Assembly (NCBI GenBank): GCA_031841125.1
Contig: JAJSSI010000010.1
Span: 1,247,001-1,311,000, forward strand
DNA length: 64,000 nucleotides
From: Acanthococcus lagerstroemiae
Lineage: Eukaryota > Arthropoda > Insecta > Hemiptera > Eriococcidae
Direction: 5' to 3'
The notes under the pieces were generated by a model. The model did no database searches. It was given only the letters and a program-made list of their open reading frames with translations, and was not told the DNA's origin. The translations under genes were made by a program, and so were the position numbers. This document shows, one piece after another, positions 21,145-31,634 of the stretch. Each line of letters starts with the position of its first letter. Positions within the stretch are counted from its first letter, which is position 1.

Positions 21145-23800
21145 CTGTCAATGGGGGTGAACCCGATCAAAAAAAAACAGTTTTCTTAAGTTGTCACGGA
21201 GTAAATATTCGCTACAGAAACAAATTTCTAAATGTAAAATTAGGCAACCCTTGGCTATATGAAGAGCAATAAACGCAGTATTACCAACAAAAATTTGAGT
21301 TGTAAAACTGGAAACAAGAGTGATCAGCTTCACCCACACACAGGGGGGGTCAACCCGATCACAGATTGTTTTACCCCAAATTGAGGACCTTGAAGCAGAC
21401 AGTTACCTAAAAATTGACCAATCAGTCCTTTCAGTTACATTTACTACAATGCCACAACCACTTAACCACCATAGGTGATCAAAGTTACCATTTAGAGCTC
21501 AAAATAAATTAATTTCACGAATTAAGGTCATTCAAGCCTCCATTTGCACTGCATTTTGTACCATAGCTACCGATGCGATTTGCCAACCAAATGAAGGGAA
21601 AAAATACCTCCCTCACCTTTGAAAAGTTAGTAAAACCATGTAAGTTCATGTTTAACAAAAACAGTTATTACTCCATTCACTTCACTACATCAACATATCT
21701 AATGAAGTTTTCAATATAAGTTCAATAATATTCATTCTATTTCATTATAATCATTCACAGTGTGAAATTTGGTAGGAATATAACGATCACAACCTATCGA
21801 CTTTACATTCAAAATTTCAATAATATCTTCCACTACCGTATCCAGCACATCGTCAATATGCGGAAAGTGGAAGTAGACACCTTGCCTTCCAACTTTCTTT
21901 CGTAAATATCAAACACGATACACTGTAGATGTGACTTTTTCTTCGATAACGCCCATGAAATGGCGATACCCCAACGTATCAGTAGTTAAAAATGATACCA
22001 GAACAAAGTCATTTATTTTTAGTAGTTTGCTAATATTCATTCGCATGATGGACGGATCCTTTACCAATGCTGCTGCGGCTCTTGGGTCACCTTCGCTTGT
22101 ACCAGTACCTCCCAGTTTTTTCTCCAAGTCTGTCATACAAGAAAAAACACACATTTAAAAAAGAAACTGAAGAACTTGTAGGTACTATGAAAAAAGAAAG
22201 ATTTTAAACAGGTACCTACCACCAATCATGCAACCATACTTCTTAGTTTTCACTTTCTTCTTTTTTGGTAACTTCACTACAGAAGCTTTAATTTTGCTTC
22301 CGCCATTCACAGCAGTACAACTAGACAAGCAGGGAATGGGATCTGGTATCGGCACTGTTTCGGGGTTGTCCATATCTTCCTCGAATATATCTAATGTTAG
22401 GCCTGTAAAAAGTGAAAAAAGTTAAATCAGATTCTGTTGAATGTAAAAGTGCCGGCAACTGCGTAGTTCTCGGCAACTTACTCTTTCCTGGGACGACCTT
22501 CACACGTTTTCTTCTTCGAATATCTGGTTTAGAGAGGCCTCCTTGTGTCTCCTTGAGATATTTCGCAACTTCGTTTTCAAGAACAGTCAGATCTTCATCA
22601 GAAATTTGAGGCAGTTTTCTCAAAACACACTGCGGATTGAATGGATGGATACCAGCACTTCTGAAACCTCCTTTTATATTTTCAGCATTCCGCGCCCCTA
22701 TTTTGTCAATTGTTTCGGCTAAGAGTTTAGGAAATTCACTTTTATGAAGCGGGCCGTAGTGACGGTCTTTCCAATTATCTAGCACTACTCTCCACTGCAG
22801 TTTCAACGATCGGAATACAGCAACATCAAGCGGTTGTAAAAGGTGGGTAGAGTTGGCAGGCAAAAATACAAATCTAATATCATGTTTCATACACTGCTGA
22901 GCGACTTTCACTGAAATATGACTGCTTAAGTTGTCACCAATAATGAGCTTCGGACCGGCTAATTTACGTGAATAGGGGAGTAAAATCCGCTGAAACCAGT
23001 CCTGAAATGATTACAACTCAAACCAGCCAGAAGTATTGCAAGCGTATGTTGCACCAGCTGGACCATTTTCAGTCCATGTGTCGTAAACATTCTTACTCTT
23101 ATACACAATATAGGGTGGTAATAAATGACCAGCAGCTGTACCTGAAAACATCACACTGAAACTGGTTTTTGACGTGTCCTTGACTAATTCAGCATGACAA
23201 GAACCGCGTCTTCCTATAACCTATACATGTGAAGACATAATTCCAATATCTGATCAGTGTGGAACTAGTATAAAAGTATAGCTAAAAGCAGCAAAATAGA
23301 AAACGTACTACCTTGCAGGCTCCAGGATCGTCCACAAAATTCGTCTCGTCGAAATTAATTATGTTTGCGAAAGGAACACCGCGCAGGGACTCCTGTAAAT
23401 GATTGAAAAAATCTTGAATGATCTTTTCATCCACTGCGGCCCGACAGTGTTTGATGTTCTGAGCTAATTTTTCAGTCAATATAGGATGACGACCTAGAAA
23501 TCCTTCCCACCAGTCTCTTCCCGGTTTGTTATCCTTGAAACGAGTCTTTCTTCGCATGATTTTCAAGTAATTCTGCACAATCAATTGTACTCTTTCCGTC
23601 TAAGAGGCATTCGCCAATCCGCGCACAAAAGAAGAATCTTCACGAGTTGTTTCTCTTCAATTTGCGATAAAACTGTTTGTCCGCCGTATTTTTTCGTATG
23701 GGTGCCTAAAACACATAAAATATATTCACAACACTGCAAATGGTGTGCTTTTCTTTAGTTACAAAGAAAATTATTGGTTCACTACGTATTTATACCTTTG
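21145..23800 (-). mobile_element. pogo/Tigger-type DNA transposon, copy 2
   Basis: The left end is placed at 21,145 because TA-CTGTCAATGGGGG resembles TA-CCGTAGAATGGGG at 23,811, which starts the neighbouring Tigger copy; both have TA followed by C-n-G-T-n(2)-AATGGGG. The right end is not found and is set at the neighbour's start. It contains the spliced transposase described separately. From 21,145 to 21,731 there is only non-coding sequence, including a second GGGTCAACCCGATCA motif at 21,347 that echoes GGGTGAACCCGATCA at 21,153. Confidence 0.55.
21732..23707 (-). pseudogene. pogo/Tigger-type transposase (DDE_1), four exons, decayed
   Basis: Exons read leftward: 23,707-23,312 (acceptor TGTTTTAG, donor GTAGTACG), 23,213-22,482 (CTATAG; GTAAGT), 22,402-about 22,218 (TTTTTACAG; GTAGGTACC) and about 22,131-21,732. 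Exon 1: KYGGQTVLSQIEEKQLV and GRDWWEGFLGRHP (CENP-B-like DNA-binding region), then IINFDETNF, the first catalytic Asp. Exon 2: TWTENGPAGATYAC, IIGDNLSSH (second Asp) and HLLQPLDVAVFRSLK (third Asp), followed by ENIKGGFRSAGIHPFNP. Exon 4 carries an extra C-terminal domain: KINDFVLVSFL, then FHFPHIDDV. Breaks: a frameshift near 23,590, a TAA after GWFEL (about 23,015) and a TGA at 21,909. DNA-transposon gene, inactive as it stands. Confidence 0.88.
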
Positions 23801-23810
23801 ATAGGATGTA

Positions 23811-26300
23811 CCGTAGAATGGGGTCAATAGAAACAATTTTCAACTTTCAAAGCTTGTAATTTCATGAGGAATTGAGATATGTCATAAAGTTTGGTACCCA
23901 AAATTTTAGTCTTCTTGTCTATTTTCAAACTGAATGTTTCTTTTCACCCTCAACATGCTTTCCTAACTGCCAAATGCGATATTGTGCTGATTTTCTATTC
24001 ACCTCAATGTTGGGGTCAATAGAAACATGAACTTTTTTCAAAGAAATTCAGAAGAAAAGTAACACAATTCTTTAATTATCAAATGCTGAAAGGATCACAA
24101 TCAGTAACAGTTATCAGGGAAATTATAAACTCCTCTCCTCTCCTTAGGTTCGGGTAAAATTTTTTCAACTGTGTCCAATTTTACAATTTCAATATCATCC
24201 TCCCGTCTATCTGAATCGAGGAAATGGAATGCGTTCCTTCGGCACTTATATGGTCGCAAAAATCGAATTTGCAGTCTATTGGCGTATTTTTCCAGTATTT
24301 GACCAACGTAAAACCGATTTTGATGCGGCTTCCTTGAAGAAACTTCGAATGTGTATTTGACAACCACAAACATCCCACTTGCAAACTGAAACAAAATTGA
24401 AACAAATGAGATGTCAACATCCACATATAGGTAGACATTTAAATATAATTTTAGAACTCACATCTTCAATGCTGAATTCTGGTTCTGGTTCAGATGGTAC
24501 TAACCCACTGGGGCCTTCTTCATTGATCAACTGTGGCATAAGTTCGGGGGGGGGGGGGGGTTATCTTCAGGCTTACTGATGTTGGTGTCGTTTGATCCTA
24601 ACACCAGTTCGTCATCACAGTCCTCATCTGGCTTATTAATTTCCAATCCCAATTCATTGTCGGGGTCATCTTCTAAATCAGAGAAATTGTAATCATCGCC
24701 TTGTTTAGGTGGTGGACCTGCCTGTCGTCGCTTCTGTTTGTTCGTTTCTGGTTCAGCCAGGGGTGTTCCATTTGGTTCAAAATCGGCACCCTGCACACTT
24801 TTTCCTGGCTCAATATTTAACCGTTTTTTCGCTCTTTGCTTAGGTGCAGCATTATTCTCCACACCATAACGGAGTGTTTTCAAAAAAGTCTCAAAGGATG
24901 TTTCAATTTGCTCCTGGACATTTCCTTCTGGATTGGGAGATAGCTTAGGTAGTCTTGCCAGTACCTCATTTCGATTTAATGGGATGATCCCAGCTTTCCG
25001 AAACCCATTCTTGATATTTTCAACACTGTTAGAGAGAACTCTCTCATGCAGCTGCTTCAATAAATTTGGAAACACGCCCTTCGGAACTGTAGATTCTTTA
25101 ATTTCTGGTCCCAGTTTCCATTTGGTTAAAATTGACCGCCATGCTTCTTTTAATGGTCTAAAGAAACTTATATCTAATGGCTGGGTCAGGTGGGTTGAAT
25201 TTGGAGGAAGAAATACAAAATGAATATTGTATTCCTCACACAAACGAACTGCTTGACAGGATAAATGGGAAGATAAGTTGTCCCCAATTAAAATTTTTTT
25301 CCCATCAAGTTTTCTAAAATAGGGTAAAGCAATATTTTGCAACCAGTCATGAAAACAAATAGAGTCGAACCATCCTGATTCAGTTCTATTATAACGGGCG
25401 CCTGCTGGCCCATTCCTGGTCCAAGTGTCGTAAAGATGTTTTGATTTATACACCACGTAGGAAGGCAATAGTGTCCCACAAGCACTGGCCGCAAACATGA
25501 TGGAAGTGGCGGACTTCGAAGAATTTATAACTCTTTCAGGATATTTTAATCCACGTTTACACAGTACCTTCTTGCGGCCAGGGTCATCAGATAGGTTTGT
25601 TTCGTCATAATTGACAATATGGGATGGCGGAATATTTTCTAAACTAATAACCAGCTCGTCAAAATAGCTGTTGATCATTCTTGGTGAAACACTAGCACGG
25701 TTACGTTTTATATTTTGACACATCCTTGAACTGATTCTATTTTTATGCCTTTTTACAAAACTGTAAGCAAAATCTCTGCCTGGAATATTGTTGCGAAATT
25801 TTGCAACCGTCTGGCCAGTTTCTTCTAGGTAATTATGAACGATCATACGGAGATCAAAGGCATCTATCGGGTAGCCCCAAATTGAAGCCGTTTCGACGCA
25901 CTGTACAATGTGTTCCTCTTCTTCTGCCGAAAGAGAAGTCTGTCCACCGAGTGATAACCTTTCCTCTCCTTTCCGTTTTTTTACTAACGCACGATAAACA
26001 ACCGAGTAATTAATATCTGAAAAAATCACCATGTATTGAATTACAACCTGGTCACACGTCATTGTTTTATCAATTTTGCTAACAAATATCTTACTTCTAT
26101 TTGCAGCAGCTTTCCTTACGGACCAGTTTTTCTTTTCTATGTCGTCTAGAGCTTGTTCTAAATCGTCCACATTGGGTTTTAAATGTCGTTTGCCTCTCGG
26201 GTCTGGGTGGGAGAACGAGCTTGTACAGAAAATAGTATTGTATTTGTGTTACCGGAAGTGTCGAAAATTACGGAAAACTTGAGAATGTCCAGGCAATAAC
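23811..26300 (-). mobile_element. pogo/Tigger-type DNA transposon, copy 1
   Basis: Left end TA-CCGTAGAATGGGGTCAATAG at 23,811. The motif GGGGTCAATAGAAACA recurs at 24,012, a subterminal repeat. The right end is not identified; 26,300 is a guess just upstream of the coding region. The transposase inside is the best preserved of the three copies in the window. Confidence 0.5.
24101..26170 (-). CDS. pogo/Tigger-type transposase, two exons, near-intact
   Basis: Exon 1 26,170-24,462 (donor GAT|GTGAGTTC), exon 2 24,385-24,101 (acceptor TTGTTTCAG). An HTH_psq-like start (ALDDIEKKNWSVRKAA) is followed by the CENP-B-type domain (GRDFAYSFVKRHKNRIS). The catalytic triad is HIVNYDETN, ILIGDNLSSH and HLTQPLDISFFRPLK, with DD35D spacing typical of pogo. 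Next come ENIKNGFRKAGIIPLN and a charged linker. Exon 2 encodes FVVVKYTFEVSSRK, FYVGQILEKY and IRFLRPYKCRRNAFHF, a compact beta-rich module. A run of 14 G (24,546-24,559) shifts the frame, so the long ORF stops at 24,527 while exon 1's true tail (PEFSIED) is in the next frame: a one-base length change in the run would break or keep the gene. The first codon at 26,170 is GTG; the real start probably lies upstream or is lost. Confidence 0.88.
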
Positions 26301-26503
26301 ATCACTGTCGTTGGGTTTTAGGAACGAGGGATAGTAACTAAATAACTTGAATTCCGTAATAATTTAGGAAATCTTGAAATTCGCAAAATTGAGTAGGCCT
26401 ATTCGTTAATTCCTAATACCTCTGCGCACTAGTGCTTTGCATATACAGTTTCGTTTGATCACAACTTCTAGGCACATTTGAACACATGCAAACGTGGATT
26501 AAG

Positions 26504-26867
26504 GGGTCATTCATTAATTATGTAAGGATGATTTTGGCCGTTTTTGACCCCCTACCCCCATGTAAGGACACATAAGATTAACTGAACCCCCTCCCCCTTA
26601 TTACGTGATTTTTTCATGAATTCCTAAAAAGCTTTAAAATAAATTAACATCATTTGAAAAGGTTCAACAGGTTTCACTGTATGTGTATTTACTCATCTTT
26701 AGCAGCTGCATGTAGAAAATGTGTGTCGCCTGAGTGGTGGCTACATTAAAAATTACGTAATAAAATATTACGTAAGAATGGCTTCTACCTCTTCCCTTCT
26801 CAGTAAGGCTATGTAGAGATTTTTACCCCCCCCCCCTGGGGGGCTGTACGTAATTAATGAACGACCC
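26504..26867. mobile_element. MITE with inverted GGGTCATTCATTAATTA ends
   Basis: Left end GGGTCATTCATTAATTATGT, right end (reverse complement) GGGTCGTTCATTAATTACGT: 18 of 20 positions match. Internally it has C-runs next to both ends and ACGTAAT motifs. About 364 bp with no coding capacity. A target duplication is not clear. Confidence 0.75.
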
Positions 26868-28040
26868 GTAATTGCATTTTGAAATGACTATAGGTGTACC
26901 TACCGCACCAAATTAGTATACCTTCTTTATAACATTCGTGTAAACTACATATTACCGAATTCAAGTTTGAAAGATCTAACAGTAATTAATCTAAAGTTTA
27001 AAAATATGGCAGAAGTTTCGTAAACTTACGAGTAATTTTATAAATTTATTCTACAGATGATGGTAAAGTACGATTTTAATCACAGTTTTTAGGAGCTAAA
27101 GTGACTGCTTAACGTGATTTTAAAGAACAGAAGAGTGACATGTCACAAGAAAAGAGCCTGAATGTTCACTTACCACTAAGACCCTTTTCTTCGACACGTC
27201 ACTAGTGGGATTTATGAAATTTTAAATGTCTAGGGAATTTTAGACAAAACACCTGTTCTATAATATGTTCCCGCGCATGCGCGTTTCTACACTGACGGCT
27301 CAACGATAACTGAAAACGTGATAACTCATTATACGTTTCGGATGTTCCAGATTTCTTCTTGTTCGTGCTTTCCTCTCATCTGTAGAATAAAATGTCATAT
27401 TGTACTTAATTCTACAATTATTTTAGATGGTTTTTCTTACCAACGTAATACAAGCATGTAAAAGCATAAACTATTTTTTTGTTCATTTTCACTACTGAGT
27501 CATTCTGTGTTCTCAAGATTGATAGTACCTAGTACCTACTACCTCTCCGGCACTCACAAGACAGCCTAGGCCAGCTTTATAATCTTATAAATCAACAACG
27601 CATTGCCTACAACAATTAAAATACACGTTATTACGTCCTTGTCATCAGTAGCGTAACTAATCGTTCCTTCTGGGGGGGGGGGGGCTGAATTTTTTCACTA
27701 TGTTCAATTTTCATTAAATGAACAAAAACTAAACTTATAAGAGGTTGGGGGGGGGGGGTTCTCCCGTATTAGCGCCACTGCTAGTCATTATAGTCATGAC
27801 CTGGTCATTTTAGGAACTCGTGTGATGGACTAGGCGTTTTTGTAATCTTTGAACAATCAACATTTCCGGTAACACATATGCACATGGTACATCAAAAAAG
27901 TAAATATGTATGTTAAAAAAAAAAATGAATATCAAGACAGAATAAACTCACTACACATCTCATACAACTGAAACAACAAAAAAGATAAACGTTACATGTA
28001 CTCGAATTTAGAAGTTTTTTTAAAAGTCTATTTCTGCAAT
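26868..28040. other. AT-rich intergenic, no gene recognised
   Basis: Two G-runs (27,670-27,686 and 27,748-27,760) flank TGAATTTTTTCAC...AAAACTAAACTT and might be the ends of a small repeat, but I cannot draw inverted termini. No coding frame supported. Confidence 0.4.
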
Positions 28041-28430
28041 AAAGCAAGAAAACAATGTCATAATTAATGGCATTCTGTACCAGGAGTCAGAAGATGTGAA
28101 GAAAATATTTAATAAGGCGACAGAAAATCTTAAGGTAGAGCTCCAAGACTACTATTTCTGGGCAGTACAAGGGCTGCCTTCAAGAAATCAGACCTTAACA
28201 ATGATTGTTAGACTGAATAGTAAGAATGGGGTCAAATAAGACCTGGTAGAAAACTATAAGAAGGAAAAGCTGAATGGCCAGGTAATCTGAGCTGGCTCCC
28301 CAGTTGATTTTCATAGACGAGCACCTCTCCAAAGAAATGGTTGAGCTAATTTACAAAACACTTGTCCCAAAATATATATAAGATAGCAGAGAGAGCCAGA
28401 CTGACTTACAAATTTTACATTACAACTGCA
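28040..28430 (+). pseudogene. Possible LINE ORF1-like (FP25-like) remnant
   Basis: A plus-strand reading with stops removed by frame changes gives NGILYQESEDVKKIFNKA, VQGLPSRNQTLTMIVRLNS, then YKKEKLNGQ and RAPLQRN, with LIYKTLVPK. This spacing (short acidic helix, R-x-P-P-I-V-R-F strand, basic helix) resembles the baculovirus FP25-like C-terminal part of insect LINE ORF1 proteins. The match is by eye and weak; no RT follows. Confidence 0.3.
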
Positions 28431-29104
28431 AAGGAATGGCGTCCAAAAATAGGATAGAACCAACACGGGCGGCGGACCTGTAGGACTCGTACAATCAGTT
28501 TGAGGAAGTTCTGAAAGAAACCGAACAGTTAATAAGCGTGAAGCGGGCAAAACCATGAACGTATGACAAGCTCAGTGCGAGAACCAAACTGCTTATCAAT
28601 AGGTGTAGATACCCTGAAATATTATTTAAAATAAAAAAAAAATCATTCATTAAAAAACAATTTAAATTTTTAAAAAATTCTAAAGTATTGTATACATCCT
28701 ATTCTGGAATTTGATGAGATGGACGGACCATCTAATGTCACTATTGTTTGCAAGGTATGATGTTTTGAGGAAGTGAGAGGGGTGCGCAGTAACGAAGATA
28801 TTTGACTTTGATTCAAATTTGGAAACGAATGTCCGGGCTGTGTTGAACTATTCGTCCGCCTTTTTTTATACTTGGTCGTGGTTGTGCACTGTTTCGTTGA
28901 TCATTTCGTATTTTTGTGCCCCGTCGCTTATTTCTGATCCATTCCTGAACAATGTTCAAGGTTTCGGATACATTTTTGGTGATAGTTGATGCTATTTCTG
29001 CAAAATGAATATGCGCAAATTAGGAGATAATAAATGGAATAACAGACAAATAATAAATTTGTGATATCTCCTAAGGGAAGGCATACCATAATGCTCAAGA
29101 CAGT
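28430..29104. other. Unassigned sequence
   Basis: A minus-strand stretch near 28,900-29,000 reads ITKNVSETLNIVQEWIRNK and then basic residues, but it is short and surrounded by stops. Nothing else recognised. Confidence 0.3.
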
Positions 29105-29107
29105 AAA

Positions 29108-29740
29108 TGGGTGATTCTCTGAAAATTAGACAATTCGACGTGGACAAAAACAAAAAAACGAGGTTCACTTTCCAAATGTATTTTCGTTGAAATCGATACT
29201 AGGAGCACTGAGAAAACCGTATTCCGTCGATGGGCGGGCTTAAATTTGATTTTTCTTCTTTTTTTTTGGGGGGGGGGGGGGGGGTAGAGTCATAAAAAAT
29301 TGATGTCCACGTTGAAAGAAAAATTTTTCACGTTCACATAGTACGATAAGATGATGCTGTATGATCACACAGCGGCAATATAGGTTACAATCTTACAGAT
29401 CACGGTTTTACAAAGTACATACCTACAATTCATCTAGGAAAGTAGTCTCTGCACAAAGAAGATTTAGAGGCTGTTTCTACAGACTGCTTCTAAGTGTCGA
29501 AAGATTCACGTCTTTCGTCGTGGATACAAGAAATATGTGAGTGTCCACGTTGAACATACCTATTTTATGTCCACGCTTAAGAACAAAATTGCCATTTTCC
29601 TTTTCCCATTGGGTAAATATGCGGAGAATATTTGATACATGTAGCTGAATGTAATGGGGCCAACATTAGATACAACTACTTATATTAAGTATTACATTTT
29701 TTACAAATTCTTAGCTGGAAATTCAATATGGAATCACCCA
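29108..29740. mobile_element. Candidate non-autonomous DNA element with TGGGTGATTC ends
   Basis: TGGGTGATTC at 29,108-29,117 and its inverse GAATCACCCA at 29,731-29,740, with AAAT on both outer sides (29,105-29,108; 29,740-29,743). Inside, ACGTGGACA (about 29,139) and several GTCCACGTT/GTCCACGCTT motifs (29,305, 29,549, 29,573) occur in inverted orientation. A T-run plus a G-run lie near 29,260-29,285. The inverted repeat is only 10 bp, so confidence is limited. Confidence 0.4.
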
Positions 29741-29866
29741 AATACCTGTCCACTAATTATAGAAGGCAGAAACTACAATATATTATACATAGTTACAACA
29801 ATAATGCTCTTTAACGAGGAAGGGTATATCTTCTCACAGATAACGGTCAGGATGTTACGTACCAAA

Positions 29867-30012
29867 CCCGAAATTGTACAGATCGGGAATTGTATAAGCA
29901 TTTTTGTACCATGCGCGAATCGAACGACCAACTTATTTGCACTGAACCCGAAATATCGGACTAGGTACAAATAATGCTGTACCATTTGCGAAATGTATGA
30001 AAAGTTTGTACC
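29867..30012 (+). repeat. Dispersed repeat, copy A (inverse copy at 46,262)
   Basis: Matches the reverse complement of 46,262-46,445 along its length: CCCGAAATTGTACAGATC, GCATTTTTGTACCATGCGCG, AATCGAACGACC, GAAATATCGGACT and GCTGTACCATTTGCGA all have near-identical partners there. Rich in GTAC palindromes. No coding capacity. Confidence 0.75.
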
Positions 30013-30073
30013 AATAAGACCAAAAGCTGACAAAGAAGAAAATAGAGATATACAGCCATTATAGTAATTATAG

Positions 30074-31306
30074 TTCAATTCAATTCAAGAAAGCTTTATT
30101 GTTAATCACATATCATTAATTATAATTAATTATAAGTACTTTGTTTATACTATGATTAGTTACAAAATGTGATTGGCCCTCATTAGGGCAAAAGCCTCCC
30201 CCAATCTACTCCATTCGCTCCGGTCTAGGGCAACCCTTTGGTAGTTGTCATGTTGTAGTAGTTTTCTAAAGTCGTCGCTCCATCTGACCTTTTGTTTTCC
30301 CGCCTTTCTATTACCTGTAGTGTACCAGAATGTAGTCTTGTAAGTCCATCTGTTATCGTTCATTCTAGCTATGTGTCCCGCCCAGTTCCACTTGTTAAGC
30401 CGAAAAGTTTTTATCGTATCCTTGTTATTTTTTAATAGTTTCTTAACTGTTACGTTCCTAATACGGTCCCTTCTCCTGATATTCAACATTGAGCGTTCCA
30501 TCGAGTTTTGGGTGATTCTTAACTTCTGTTCTTCTTTTTTTGTGATAGCCCAATTTTGGGAGCCATATGTTAGAGTGGGCAGGACACATGCATTGAATAC
30601 CTCGCTTTTTAGTTTATTTTTAAAAGGTGCTTTGAATATAAATTTAAGCGACCAGTATTTATTCCAGGCCAGGGAAATTCTGCGTTCGATCTCGTCGGCC
30701 ATGCTGCTGGAGCACGAGACCGACTGACCAAGATAAATAGTGTTAGCGACTTGTTCAACGTGTTGGCCGTCTATCAACAGATCGTATATTTCGTTTTTGT
30801 TGTTTATTAACTTTGTTTTTCCCATATTTATCATCAGACCCGCCGATCTGCCTTCGTTGTTTAGTTCCTGTATCATATTTTTGAGTTCCTGTTTATTATT
30901 TGCTATTAGCACTACGTCGTCAGCAAATCTTAGGTTATTTAGGTATTCTCCGTTTATTTTTATGCCTTTATTTTTCCAGTCTATTTTCTTAAAAATTTCT
31001 TCTAAAGCGGAGTTGAATAATATGGGTGATAGTGGGTCTCCCTGCCTTACCCCTCTCTTGATCTCAAAAAGGTTTCCTAAAGTGTCCGTTTTTAATCTTC
31101 CTTTTAGTTCGGAGTACATCTCATAGTCTGGGGACTCCTTGGTTGGCGAGTGCCGATAGCAAAAAGTCGTGTCTCAACGAGTCGAAGGCCTTTGTGTAGT
31201 CGATAAAGGCCAGATGGAGGTCTTGTTGGTATTCGTTATGTTTTTCTATTAGCTGTCTGATGGTGTGGAGGTGGTCGATAGTTGAGTATCCCGATCTAAA
31301 GCCGGC
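30074..31306 (-). pseudogene. RTE-type LINE, 3' part: reverse transcriptase and 3' end
   Basis: Minus-strand reading. Next to the Harbinger insertion is AGFRSGYSTIDHLHT, then GVRQGDPLSPILFN, INGEYLNNLRFADDVVLIAN (catalytic Asp pair) and GKTKLI. The C-terminal connection region has LPTLTYGSQNWAITKKEEQKL and WNWAGHIARM, typical of the RTE clade, ending at a stop at 30,160. The 3' tail has AATAAA and ends in tandem TTGAA units (30,074-30,090), the short repeat tail seen in RTE elements. A frame change lies near 31,120. The remaining coding parts are at 40,732-41,045 and 43,942-45,500. Confidence 0.9.
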
Positions 31307-31401
31307 CTGGAGAGCGTTCCTTGAAATTGGCGAGGATAGCAGCCATAGTCTAGCGAGTCTCGGCTATCGTTGCCATGAACGGCTACCTCGGCTACAGTTT
31401 T

Positions 31402-31599
31402 TGTGAGAATAATCTATTGATCGATATTTAAAGAGATCACATTTTTAAGAAAACGTTTATTTAAGAATAACAAAAAAACGAAGTCCGCCATCAACAAAAA
31501 TAACAGCGAAAAAGAAGAAAAACAAAATGTGGCAGGGTTGCCAATAATCAAACAAAAAAACAACGCGTCAGCACGGTTGGACTGTTGGTTTAACTAACA
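31402..31599 (-). repeat. Copia 3' LTR
   Basis: In element orientation starts TGTTAGTTAAACC and ends ATTCTCACA. Preceded by the polypurine tract. Confidence 0.95.
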
Positions 31600-31612
31600 C
31601 TCGCCCCCAACC
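31600..31612 (-). other. Copia polypurine tract
   Basis: On the minus strand GGTTGGGGGCGAG immediately precedes the 3' LTR. Confidence 0.8.
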
Positions 31613-31634
31613 ATGCGCACATTACAAAAAAAAA

